Assembly (NCBI GenBank): GCA_002840645.1
Contig: PHBO01000001.1
Span: 156,731 to 220,730 of the forward strand
Direction: 5' to 3'
Source of the DNA: Candidatus Cloacimonetes bacterium HGW-Cloacimonetes-3
GTDB taxonomy: Bacteria > Cloacimonadota > Cloacimonadia > Cloacimonadales > Cloacimonadaceae
Length of the DNA: 64,000 nucleotides
How positions within the stretch are numbered: the first letter of the stretch is position 1; each line of letters opens with the position of its first letter. This document shows, one piece after another, positions 42,614 to 51,932 of the stretch. The notes under the pieces are model-generated. The model saw nothing but the letters and a program-made list of their open reading frames with translations, was not told the DNA's origin and searched no databases. The position numbers were made by a program, and so were the translations under genes.

Positions 42614-44482
42614 CTAAAATCCTATAATCTTTGTTGAGTTATTGCCTGCCCAGGGCTGCTCAAGAGCAGCGTATTTGACGATATCGGCCATCGTGAGGCG
42701 TTTAAACTTACCAGAGCGAGTAATGGCTTCACTACACGCATTATTAACAACAAGGGCTATCTGTCCGCCTGTGAATTCGTAGGTCTTTGCCAGATATTCA
42801 ATATCGATGTCTGTCGCACCAGGGATATCTTTACTAACGTGTAGCTTCCAGAGCATTATGCGGCAAGGGAGATCGGGTGGATTGAACTTTAGTTTCAAGT
42901 TGAACCTGCGGAAATATGCTTCATCGATGTTTTCATCCAGATTTGTGGTGAGAATCATTATCCCCGGAAAGCTCTCCATTGCCTCCAGGATGATGTTTTG
43001 AATTGAGTTATCTGTTCTGGAACCATAGCTATTCCTTTCGCTTCTATTATGAACAAGCTGATCAGCTTCATTGATGAGAAACACCGGGGGATTATCCATT
43101 TCGACAGACATCTTGTGCATCAAATCAAAGGAATTCTTGACCAGCTTCTCGGACTCGCCATAATAACTATCACGTAGCGCTGAGCAGTCTAATCCAACTA
43201 ATGGCTTCAGAAGAGCATTGGCTACAGCTCCGGCTGCATAAGTCTTGCCTGTTCCTGGCTTACCATAGAACAGAGCAATCATTCCTTTCTGAGAGTTATG
43301 TCCGATATTTAGTCCCCAATTGGCAAAGTCTTGGCAATCCAGTTGTTTGTAGCGATGGGTCAATGACATTAGCAGAGATTTGTCATGCTTTGGGAGAATC
43401 AGATCATCGATTGATTGCACTACATGAACCAATTTTAAGGCATTATTCTGCGACAGATAGTAAATTATCTGAGGCTTTTTTACTGATTTTTGCTCTCCAC
43501 AGAGTCGCAGCTTCAATTCTTCGGGGATTGAAAAGTCTCTTCGATTGGCAAAGCTTCTTACGTCTTCTACTTGCAGCAGGCATTGGGCAGTAAGTTTTGA
43601 TTCTGGTCTTAAATAACGGGAGTAGCAACTAATTTCTTGGTCACTATTACAAATGATCCCAAGCAACTCATTTTCTGTTATGCAATTATCTTGTGTTAAC
43701 TGGGTATAGAGAACCAATATCAGGATGCAAATTTCGATCTTATCAAGCTCATGGTCATTAATGAGCTTGGTGATAACCAACTCATTTCGGGCTTGGCCAA
43801 GCTTCACAAGCAAAGGCTCAATGCATAAAAAGAAAACATCCGCCTGGATACTCTTGGATCTTCTCCGGCGGTTTCCCTCAATTTCACCAAAGCAACTGAA
43901 GATAGTATTCATGCACTGATTCAAATCACTAATGAAATCAGAATCAGACAGCCAATCATGGGCGATAAGTCTGCCAATTTCATTGGGTATACTCCTGCCA
44001 AGTATCTTCATGATCAATAGATTGCTCAGCATAAACTCGCCCGACAGCAGAATTATCGGATTGATATGATAGTCACTCTTGATCGATTCATCAAATGTGA
44101 TAAGCTTGCGGTCAAGAAGGCTCTCGATGTATGCCAGGCAGGTATTGGTATCATAGACATTCATCTTTAGTTCTCTGCAGAGGGCATTCCAGGACATACT
44201 TGTACCCATACACTCTATGTGCTTTTTCCATAGAATGGCAATGCACAGTACATCCATCTTGGTCAGCTGATACTCAACAAATTCTGGATGCGAGATCAAT
44301 GGGGAAATCTCTTTGCTTAGTTTTCGCTGTGATACTTGTGTGGTAGTGGTCTGGCTTGCTAAAGTGACCTCTCTTGGCTTCTTGCCTATCTCGTGTCTTG
44401 CATCAGGAAATGACTCTGGATCATTCATAATCATAACTTTGTGCAGGATGTTAACTGGGCACAGAAACTCATTGCTATTCAT
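42614..44482 (-). CDS. AAA ATPase with N-terminal helical/winged-helix region
   Basis: 622 aa. The first ~370 residues are helical with winged-helix-like parts (MDVLCIAILWKKHIE ... YIESLLDRKLITFD) and no enzyme motif. The C-terminal AAA domain has Walker A FYGKPGTGKTYAA, an SRH/sensor-1 stretch IMILTTNLDENIDEAYFRRF with an arginine-finger pair, and sensor-2-like TGGQIALVVNNA. Walker B reads VFLINEAD: the Asp is Asn while the catalytic Glu is kept. It lies 9 nt before the PHP/DnaE-like gene and after the 225-aa gene (24 nt). It is likely the NTP-driven core of module B. Confidence 0.83.
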   Translation of the reverse strand: MNSNEFLCPVNILHKVMIMNDPESFPDARHEIGKKPREVTLASQTTTTQVSQRKLSKEISPLISHPEFVEYQLTKMDVLCIAILWKKHIECMGTSMSWNALCRELKMNVYDTNTCLAYIESLLDRKLITFDESIKSDYHINPIILLSGEFMLSNLLIMKILGRSIPNEIGRLIAHDWLSDSDFISDLNQCMNTIFSCFGEIEGNRRRRSKSIQADVFFLCIEPLLVKLGQARNELVITKLINDHELDKIEICILILVLYTQLTQDNCITENELLGIICNSDQEISCYSRYLRPESKLTAQCLLQVEDVRSFANRRDFSIPEELKLRLCGEQKSVKKPQIIYYLSQNNALKLVHVVQSIDDLILPKHDKSLLMSLTHRYKQLDCQDFANWGLNIGHNSQKGMIALFYGKPGTGKTYAAGAVANALLKPLVGLDCSALRDSYYGESEKLVKNSFDLMHKMSVEMDNPPVFLINEADQLVHNRSERNSYGSRTDNSIQNIILEAMESFPGIMILTTNLDENIDEAYFRRFNLKLKFNPPDLPCRIMLWKLHVSKDIPGATDIDIEYLAKTYEFTGGQIALVVNNACSEAITRSGKFKRLTMADIVKYAALEQPWAGNNSTKIIGF

Positions 44483-44506
44483 CTTATACCTCTCAACTGC
44501 GATTTA

Positions 44507-45184
44507 TTAAAGCTCATCCACTGCCGTTAACTTATCCACAGCATATTGCTTCTGATACTGTGTTTGACCGTTTCTAATCCTATTCATGATAAGCGTGAAC
44601 ATCTCCTTCTCAGCAGGATCAATGATGTCGCTGAGGAAATCGTTCACGTCATTTTCCGTCAGTTTGCGGTATCTGGAGGCTGTAGTAAAATACTTCAATG
44701 ATTCCTGTGTATCTGGATTGGGATGACTGCTGATCTTGACTCTCTTTTGCTCTACGATATAGCCATTCAACTCCATGATGATTTTTATCATGTAACCTGT
44801 TACTTGTTTAAACTGGATGTAGTCATCACCAGCTTGGGGTAATTCCGGATAAAAAGCCATCAATCTGTAAGACATAGCTTCTGCGGCTGGTTTTTCCATC
44901 TCGGTCGCAGTTATCATGCGGATTGTGTTCTCTCGGGAGCAAAGGAACGCCCATAACCTATTCGAATCGTGGGTATCACTTTCCAGTAAATTTCGCAGCC
45001 TAGGACTTAACAAATGTATGGGAATTGGATGTTGATCATCAAACACAAAGGGTATTCTATCTTTGCCATATAGTCTGGCACAAAGATCATTCATAAGACC
45101 CATTTCCCCTGCTGTCTTCTCATTGTTAGAGTCAACAAATAGCTTTGTAGCTCGATAGATTATACTAAGTGCATCCAGTTTCAT
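44507..45184 (-). CDS. Unknown protein, first gene of module B
   Basis: 225 aa, not recognised. It has an excellent ribosome site (AAAGGAGG, 7-8 nt), no signal peptide or membrane segment, and is predicted mainly helical. Segments such as NRLWAFLCSRENTIRMITATEMEKPAAEAM and TENDVNDFLSDIIDPAEKEMFTLIMNRIRNGQTQYQKQ suggest an all-alpha partner protein. It heads the five-gene minus-strand operon and is divergent from the SNF2-helicase gene. A role as sensor, adaptor or regulator of the AAA ATPase is possible, but nothing in the sequence decides it. Confidence 0.7.
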   Translation of the reverse strand: MKLDALSIIYRATKLFVDSNNEKTAGEMGLMNDLCARLYGKDRIPFVFDDQHPIPIHLLSPRLRNLLESDTHDSNRLWAFLCSRENTIRMITATEMEKPAAEAMSYRLMAFYPELPQAGDDYIQFKQVTGYMIKIIMELNGYIVEQKRVKISSHPNPDTQESLKYFTTASRYRKLTENDVNDFLSDIIDPAEKEMFTLIMNRIRNGQTQYQKQYAVDKLTAVDEL

Positions 45185-45727
45185 AATCTTAGCCTCCTTT
45201 GTAATATATACTTATGCTATACGTGCCAAATATGGGCAGTATGCTAAATCGGTCAAGAACTTTTTTCTCCGAGCTTAACACAAATCTCATACATATATAT
45301 ACGTTTTCTGGATTCTAACTTATCTGCCCAACATTCACAATCACTTTGAGGTCATAACCATCATCTTGCTCGTTAGCGCCCCAAAGACCGCTTCTGTGGG
45401 CATATTTGCAGCAGAATAAACTAATCCCGTGTATTTCATCAAACAGCCGCATAAGGGCTTTGTTTTGGCGTTTGAGCAGATGATCTATCCATCATCGGTT
45501 TGAATACTTCAGTCCGGATGGGGTGCTCGATGTTACTTATCCCCATCGTTGAAACATTTGAAACATCTTGCTGCTCGTTAAACGCATAAGATGTGAACTG
45601 ATGCAAAGGAATTTGTGATTGACAGAATGAGACTAATCCAGAAGTAGTATTGTTTCCATAACTTCTTCTTGTAGCATCGTAGATTTATAGGATATCTCAT
45701 AAAAATATAGTTATTATAGGCAGGCGG
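45185..45727. other. Divergent intergenic region with possible gene remnant
   Basis: 543 nt between module B and module C, which are transcribed away from each other, so both promoters should lie here. A possible module B promoter on the minus strand is TTGACC-17 nt-ATATTT just upstream of the AAAGGAGG site. A short coding remnant on the minus strand is listed separately. Otherwise I see nothing. Confidence 0.4.
45315..45491 (-). pseudogene. Possible coding remnant, about 58 residues
   Basis: The minus-strand frame reads WIDHLLKRQNKALMRLFDEI, followed by HGISLFCCKYAHRSGLWGAN and EQDDGYDLKVIVNVGQIS before a stop. It has the composition and amphipathic pattern of a real protein C-terminus, but an in-frame stop precedes it and no good start or ribosome site is present. 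Probably the tail of a deleted gene. No family recognised. Confidence 0.3.
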
Positions 45728-48616
45728 ATGATTACTGACTTCCATGCAAAGTACTATGCATACGAGCTCAGCCGTATGGGCGGAGCAGGCGTAGAAAGAG
45801 TGGGAAGAGCTTTGTTCGATGCTTGTGTTGATCTTAATCCCCACCAGATCGAAGCTTCCTTGTTCAGTTTACGCTCTCCAATATCCAAAGGCGTTCTATT
45901 GGCGGATGAAGTTGGACTGGGGAAAACCATTGAAGCTGGCTTGACTATCTGTCAGTATTGGGCAGAGAAAAAGCGCAGAATCCTGATCATTTGCCCTGCA
46001 TCACTGCGAAAGCAATGGGCATTGGAGATGCAGGAGAAATTCAATCTTCCGGTGCAGGTATTAGATGCTAAAACCGCCAAAGACCTGGTGAAGAAAGGTC
46101 ACGACAACCCTTTCGATACTAAGCAAATAGTAATCGTTTCCATGCATTATGCCGGGCAGAACGCAGGATCAATAAAATTACTCCCATGGGATTTAGTGGT
46201 GATTGATGAAGCTCATAAGCTGCGCAATGCCTACAGACAAAGCAATAAACTGGGGCAAGAGATCAGGCGGGCAACTGAAGGAATCAAGAAGATACTGCTT
46301 ACTGCGACTCCTTTGCAAAACTCGCTTACAGAGCTATACGGTCTCTCCACTCTGATTGATGAAAACCTCTTTGGTGATTTACCTTCATTCCGTTCACAAT
46401 ACATGAATTCCGGTGGTAGCCTAAGCGATTTGAAAGAACGCTTGCAGACCTTTTGCTGGAGAACCCTTCGTAGCCAGGTATTGGAATATGTGAAGTTCAC
46501 AGAACGCAGACCCATCACCCGTCCTTTCACTCCTACCCAGCAAGAACATGATCTGTACATGGGTGTCTCTGAGTTCCTCAAAACAGAGGAAAATTATGCT
46601 CTCCCACAAGGGCAGAAGCATCTTCTGATCCTCCTGGTTCGCAAAGTACTGGCTTCGTCACCTCATGCGGTGGCAGGAACTCTGGAGATTATCAGAGACC
46701 GCTTAGTTAAGCTTAGACAAGACTACCACAAGCAGCAAAGTGCCTTACAACAATTGATTATAGACGACTACATAGATGATGATCTGCTGGACGAGCTTTT
46801 AGAAGATCAGGAAGACTTGGAAACTGAGACTGAGCCAGTCACTCCTCCTGAAGCAGATCAACCTAAAAAAATCGACTTAGCCAAATTAGATGCTGAAATA
46901 CAAGCTTTGAATGGCTATATAGAGACTGCCAGAAGCTTCGGGGTGGATTCTAAATCCAAAGCACTGCTTACCGCCTTAGATATAGGCTTTTCCCAAATGC
47001 AAAAAATGGGAGCAGCCCGCAAAGCAGTGGTCTTCACAGAATCCAGACGCACCCAAGCCTGGCTCAAGGATTATCTGGAAGCCAATGGCTATGCCGGAGA
47101 AGTACTCACCTTCAATGGTTCAAATAAAGATGATGCTACTGGTCAAATCTATACTGAGTGGTTAGCAGAAAATCAAACCAATGGCAGATCATCAGGTTCC
47201 AAACAGGTTGATTTACGCACAGCAATCATAGAACGCTTCAGGGATCAATCCAGCATCCTGATTGCCACAGAAGCTGGTGCTGAAGGCTTAAACCTGCAAT
47301 TCTGCTCTATGGTGATCAATTATGACCTACCTTGGAATCCCCAACGCATTGAGCAGAGGATTGGTCGCTGTCACCGCTACGGACAGAAGCACGACGTGGT
47401 AGTGATCAATTTCCTGAATGAACGTAATGAAGCAGACCAAAGAGTATTTGTAATCCTCTCAGAGAAGTTTCACCTGTTCTCCGGTGTCTTTGGTGCCTCT
47501 GATGATGTCCTCGGTTCGCTGGAGTCAGGAGTTGATTTCGAACGTAAAGTGCTGGAGATTTATCAGCAATGCCGTACCGCGGAGGAGATTGCTACAGCAT
47601 TTAATAAACTTCAGAAAGAGCTGGAAGATACGATCCAAACCAGGATGAAAGATACTCGCCGCAAGCTCTTGGAACATTTTGATGAAGATGTTCATGAACG
47701 CCTCAAAGCAAACCATACCGATGCAGTAGAAGCCCTGGACAAGATAGGAAAGCTCTTCTGGCAATTAACGATGCACATCCTGAACAAGGAAGCATCCTTT
47801 GAAGAGAAAACCCATACATTCAGTCTAAAGAAAGCTCCCTGCAAAGGCAGCCGTCCCGGTACTTATCGTCTGATCTCCAAAGACAGCGAAAACTTCGGAA
47901 ACGATTTCCTGTATCGCATGAGCCATCCCTTAGGTGAATACGTTCTGGAGCAGGGAAAAAAGAAAACCTGCCCTCCCGTAGAAGTGGTTTTTGACATCAG
48001 TAAACACCCCACCAGAATCACTCTAATCGAACAATTGAAAGGGAAGCACGGATGGCTCAGGCTTGACATGCTTGCAGTTAACTCTCTGGATACTGAAGAG
48101 TATCTGCTGTTCACGGCACTGGATGATGCAGGCAATAGCCTTGACCAGGAGACCTGCGAAAAGCGGTTCTTATGTAATGGCTTCGTCTCGGATCAATCTC
48201 TTGATGTAATACCTGCGGATATTAACCTGCAAAATAATGCAGAAAGGCACGTAGAGGCTACTTTAGCCAAGAACCTAGAAGAGAATAACAAGCACTTTAC
48301 CGAAGCCCGTGAACAACTGGAGAAATGGGCAGATGACATGGTAAAATCTGTCGAACGGGAATTGGATGATATCAAAAGACAGATTCGGGAAAAGCAGAGA
48401 CTTTGCCGTCAAAGCCCTACATTGAAGGAACAGCACGATTTACAGGAAGATATCGCCAAGCTGGAAAAGAAGAAACGCAAATTGCGTGAGAAGATATTTG
48501 ACACAGAAGACCAGATTGCAGAAAAAAGGGATAAGCTGATTGATGCCCTGTCTCACAGGCTTAAACAAAAGACGAAAACCACAACCCTCTTCACCATCCG
48601 GTGGAAAGTAGTATAA
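45728..48616 (+). CDS. SNF2-like SF2 helicase of the type III-like R-M module
   Basis: 962 aa. The motor is clear: motif I LADEVGLGKTIEAGL, Ia LIICPASLRKQW, motif II VVIDEAHKLRN, motif III LLTATPLQNSLTELYGL, motif V ATEAGAEGLNLQFC and motif VI NPQRIEQRIGRCHRYGQ. This is typical of SNF2/RapA-like helicases. The C-terminal third is acidic/basic coiled coil (about residues 840-940, ELDDIKRQIREKQRLCRQ). A 10-nt gap separates it from the Mod gene, so it belongs to that operon. The ATG has only a weak ribosome site (GGCAGGCGG). It probably acts as a translocase aiding or regulating the restriction complex. Confidence 0.88.
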   Translation: MITDFHAKYYAYELSRMGGAGVERVGRALFDACVDLNPHQIEASLFSLRSPISKGVLLADEVGLGKTIEAGLTICQYWAEKKRRILIICPASLRKQWALEMQEKFNLPVQVLDAKTAKDLVKKGHDNPFDTKQIVIVSMHYAGQNAGSIKLLPWDLVVIDEAHKLRNAYRQSNKLGQEIRRATEGIKKILLTATPLQNSLTELYGLSTLIDENLFGDLPSFRSQYMNSGGSLSDLKERLQTFCWRTLRSQVLEYVKFTERRPITRPFTPTQQEHDLYMGVSEFLKTEENYALPQGQKHLLILLVRKVLASSPHAVAGTLEIIRDRLVKLRQDYHKQQSALQQLIIDDYIDDDLLDELLEDQEDLETETEPVTPPEADQPKKIDLAKLDAEIQALNGYIETARSFGVDSKSKALLTALDIGFSQMQKMGAARKAVVFTESRRTQAWLKDYLEANGYAGEVLTFNGSNKDDATGQIYTEWLAENQTNGRSSGSKQVDLRTAIIERFRDQSSILIATEAGAEGLNLQFCSMVINYDLPWNPQRIEQRIGRCHRYGQKHDVVVINFLNERNEADQRVFVILSEKFHLFSGVFGASDDVLGSLESGVDFERKVLEIYQQCRTAEEIATAFNKLQKELEDTIQTRMKDTRRKLLEHFDEDVHERLKANHTDAVEALDKIGKLFWQLTMHILNKEASFEEKTHTFSLKKAPCKGSRPGTYRLISKDSENFGNDFLYRMSHPLGEYVLEQGKKKTCPPVEVVFDISKHPTRITLIEQLKGKHGWLRLDMLAVNSLDTEEYLLFTALDDAGNSLDQETCEKRFLCNGFVSDQSLDVIPADINLQNNAERHVEATLAKNLEENNKHFTEAREQLEKWADDMVKSVERELDDIKRQIREKQRLCRQSPTLKEQHDLQEDIAKLEKKKRKLREKIFDTEDQIAEKRDKLIDALSHRLKQKTKTTTLFTIRWKVV

Positions 48617-48626
48617 GGAGAAATGG

Positions 48627-51600
48627 ATGCCTACTACCGATCAATTACGGTCTAAGCTGATAAATAAACTCAAAGAGCTGTTCCAACTCAATCAACCAGA
48701 TCTGGATTTTGGATTTTATCGGATTATGCATGCCAAATCTGAACAGGTCAGCAGTTTCATAGAAAATGACCTGTTACAGGTAATCCAGGATACCTTTGGA
48801 CAAGTGGATGAAACAAAGAAAGATAAGCTTAAGCAAGAACTGGACAATGCCATCCAGACCGCCATAGATTTTGGAGCACCAGACCCGGAAACAACTACTA
48901 AAGTAATAGAAGCTCGTGCTAAGTATGAAGCTATCAAAGATAGTGCTAGTTCCGAAGCCGAGATATATGACCACCTCTACCGATTCTTTGAACGGTATTA
49001 CGATGATGGAGACTTTATTTCCAGACGTTATTATACCAGAGAGACACCCGGTAAAGCAGCACCTTTCTCCATCCCCTATAACGGAGAAGAAGTAAAGCTG
49101 CATTGGGCAAATGCAGACCAATACTACATCAAGACCACTGAGTATTTTGCCAATTATGCAGTCAACCTGACCGAAGCTGTTAAAGGCTTGAAAGAAACCA
49201 AGAAGAAGAGTGATGAAGAGATTGATCTTGATGATAGCAGTGTGCCTGAAGGCTTAAAGCTGCACTTCCGCATCATAGATGCCACTGAGGGTGATCATGC
49301 CAACGTGAAAGCCAGTGATGCCACCAAACGCTATTTCCTCATACATAAAGCCAAACCAGTTGAGTTAAATGATAAGAATGAACTGATTATAAACTTTGAA
49401 TATCGACCTGACCAAGCAGGAGCTAAGCAGGATGCACTTAACAAGGACGCCTTATCGGCTATCATTTATGCCCTTAAGTTAGAGCCTTCTATGGCTGCAT
49501 ACTACGAGCATCTATCCCACAGAACTCCCACAGATAAAGATAAAGACAGAATCCTTCTGACCAAGTACGTAAACCAATATACAGCCCGTAATACGATGGA
49601 CTACTTCATCCACAAAAACCTGGGTGCATTCCTCAAGCGAGAGCTGGATTTCTATATTAAAAACGAGATAATGCGTCTGGATGATATCGAAAACGCAGAA
49701 GTTCCCAAGGTGGAAGACTACCTTTCTAAGATAAAAGTCCTGCGTAAAATCGCCATTAAGCTAATCGAGTTTATGGCTCAGCTTGAGGACTTCCAAAAGA
49801 AGCTCTGGCTCAAAAAGAAGTTCGTGGTTGAGACAAATTACTGCATTACCATCGACCGGGTACCTGAAGCACTATATCCCCAAATTATAGCTAATAAAGA
49901 GCAGATAGGTGAATGGATCAAGCTTTATGCCATTGATGAGATAGAAGCTGACACTACCTGTCCGGCTTTTACAAATCCTCCCACCCTGAACTTTCTCAAG
50001 GTTAACAACAAACTGATGCTGGACACACGCTTCTTTGATGATGCATTTAAAGCCAGATTAATAAGCTCCATACAGGATTTTGATGATAAGTGTGATGGGC
50101 TACTTATTCATAGCGAGAACTTCCAGGCACTAAATTTGGCTCAACAACGTCTATTGGGTCAAGTGACTTACATATACATAGACCCACCTTACAACACGAA
50201 TGAGGCAAGCTTTATATATAAGAACGAATATAAGCATTCATCATGGGGAACAATGGTTTTCAATTCCATCAACAAAAGCAAGCCTCTAATGAGTAGCAAT
50301 GGTCTAATTTCTATAGCAATTGATGACTTAGAACAACCATTTTTAGCTAACATTTGTGATGAGTTGTTTGGTATAGAAGAGAGACTCGGAACACTTGTCA
50401 TTGAGATTAAGCCATCCGGACGAACAAATGATAACTTCTTAGCCACTTCACATGAATACATCCTCTTCTATGGTTATAACTCTTCAGAGACTAAGATTTG
50501 TTTTTTCGAACTTACTGACGACCAAAAAAATCAGTACTTTGAGACTGACGATAGCAGTGCTTATAAATGGCGAGACTTTTTGAGAACTGGAGGATATTCG
50601 ACTCCTGAAGAACGCCCGAATTCATTTTACCCCATTTATTATGATGAAGTTACGGGTAAAGTTACACTAGAAGAAACAGAAGGCTATTTAAAAATACTAC
50701 CAATCGATAGTGAAGGAAAATTCAGGGTCTGGAGAAAAACACCCCCATCATTTCTTGAACATCTAAATTCTGGTGAGATAAATATCAAGAAGAGCATTAA
50801 TGGACAATGGAAAGTACAAATAATCGATCGTATAAAACAGGGAACGAGACCAAAAAGTGTTTGGGTTGGGAAAAAATACGATGCTGCCTCACATGGCACA
50901 AAACACCTAAAACAGTTGTTTGGTAACTCTGCTCCGTTTTCATTCCCTAAATCTGTTTTTGCTGTATCTGATTGCGTTTATATTGTTTCTGGTGATTCTG
51001 ACCTTGACCATGTTATCCTCGACTACTTTGCGGGTTCTGGCACTACTGGTCAGGCTGTTATCAACCTTAACCGTAATGACGGTGGAAATCGAAAATACAT
51101 CCTGGTTGAAATGGGTGATTACTTCGATACTGTTCTCAAGCCCCGGATCAACAAAGTGGTATATAGTAAAGATTGGAAAGAAGGCAAACCTAAGGATAGG
51201 GACACAGGCATTAGCCACTGTTTCAAGTATTTACGTTTAGAAAGTTATGAAGACACCCTGAACAATCTGGTTCTACAAAACGAGCCCATCAGAGATATAA
51301 CGCTTGCCGATAATGCATCGCTCCAAGAAGATTACATACTTCATTACATGCTCGATGTGGAAAGCAAAGGCAGTCAAAGCCTGCTAAATATAGACGCTTT
51401 CAATGATCCAACCTCCTATGCACTTAAAGTGAAAAAGCCGGGCAGTGACGAATACATAGAAAAAGCAGTGGATTTGATCGAGACCTTCAATTATCTGATT
51501 GGTCTTAGATTAGTGCATCTGGGGGTTCCACAAACGCTGACAGCAGCTTCCACTCGCGTGCCAGACCCTGATTTGCCCCAGGATCAGGATACCAAGCTGA

Positions 51601-51932
51601 TTATCAATGGAGATTTCAAACAGGTTGCAGATGGCAAATGGTGGATTCGCAAGGTAGAAGGCTGGGTTCCCAAGAATCCCTATAGTCCCAACGATGGTTT
51701 GAAAGAAAAGGTACTCATTGTCTGGCGCAAGCTGACCGGAAACCTGGAAGAGGATAACCTTATCCTGGACGCATGGTTTCAGAAGAACCGTATCAGTACT
51801 CTTGACTGGGAATTTGACACCATCTATGTAAATGGCAGTAATAATCTGCCTAACCTGCAACAGGATGGCGATACCTGGAAGGTACGGCTCATTGAGGAAG
51901 AATTTATGAAGCGGATGTGGGAGCAAAACTAA
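48627..51932 (+). CDS. Type III-like adenine-specific DNA methyltransferase (Mod)
   Basis: 1101 aa, larger than classic Mod (about 650). It has motif IV IDPPYNTN (near residue 515) preceding motif I DYFAGSGTTGQAVINLNR (near 800), the beta-class order of N6-adenine/N4-cytosine methyltransferases. The N-terminal ~480 residues are an extra helical region (RYYDDGDFISRRYYTRET) of unknown role, shared as I recall with large Mod-like proteins beside SNF2 helicases. The 200-odd residues between motifs IV and I should hold the target-recognition domain, and that DNA looks more AT-rich than its flanks. The stop overlaps the Res start by one nt (TAATG). Confidence 0.87.
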   Translation: MPTTDQLRSKLINKLKELFQLNQPDLDFGFYRIMHAKSEQVSSFIENDLLQVIQDTFGQVDETKKDKLKQELDNAIQTAIDFGAPDPETTTKVIEARAKYEAIKDSASSEAEIYDHLYRFFERYYDDGDFISRRYYTRETPGKAAPFSIPYNGEEVKLHWANADQYYIKTTEYFANYAVNLTEAVKGLKETKKKSDEEIDLDDSSVPEGLKLHFRIIDATEGDHANVKASDATKRYFLIHKAKPVELNDKNELIINFEYRPDQAGAKQDALNKDALSAIIYALKLEPSMAAYYEHLSHRTPTDKDKDRILLTKYVNQYTARNTMDYFIHKNLGAFLKRELDFYIKNEIMRLDDIENAEVPKVEDYLSKIKVLRKIAIKLIEFMAQLEDFQKKLWLKKKFVVETNYCITIDRVPEALYPQIIANKEQIGEWIKLYAIDEIEADTTCPAFTNPPTLNFLKVNNKLMLDTRFFDDAFKARLISSIQDFDDKCDGLLIHSENFQALNLAQQRLLGQVTYIYIDPPYNTNEASFIYKNEYKHSSWGTMVFNSINKSKPLMSSNGLISIAIDDLEQPFLANICDELFGIEERLGTLVIEIKPSGRTNDNFLATSHEYILFYGYNSSETKICFFELTDDQKNQYFETDDSSAYKWRDFLRTGGYSTPEERPNSFYPIYYDEVTGKVTLEETEGYLKILPIDSEGKFRVWRKTPPSFLEHLNSGEINIKKSINGQWKVQIIDRIKQGTRPKSVWVGKKYDAASHGTKHLKQLFGNSAPFSFPKSVFAVSDCVYIVSGDSDLDHVILDYFAGSGTTGQAVINLNRNDGGNRKYILVEMGDYFDTVLKPRINKVVYSKDWKEGKPKDRDTGISHCFKYLRLESYEDTLNNLVLQNEPIRDITLADNASLQEDYILHYMLDVESKGSQSLLNIDAFNDPTSYALKVKKPGSDEYIEKAVDLIETFNYLIGLRLVHLGVPQTLTAASTRVPDPDLPQDQDTKLIINGDFKQVADGKWWIRKVEGWVPKNPYSPNDGLKEKVLIVWRKLTGNLEEDNLILDAWFQKNRISTLDWEFDTIYVNGSNNLPNLQQDGDTWKVRLIEEEFMKRMWEQN

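Noticed and set aside
45578-45844. 88-aa minus-strand ORF upstream of the SNF2-like helicase
   Set aside because: It overlaps the real helicase start and contains no recognisable pattern.
48716-49121. ORFs antisense to Mod and similar long antisense ORFs elsewhere (for example 56861-57598)
   Set aside because: They lie wholly inside strongly supported genes and show shadow-type composition.
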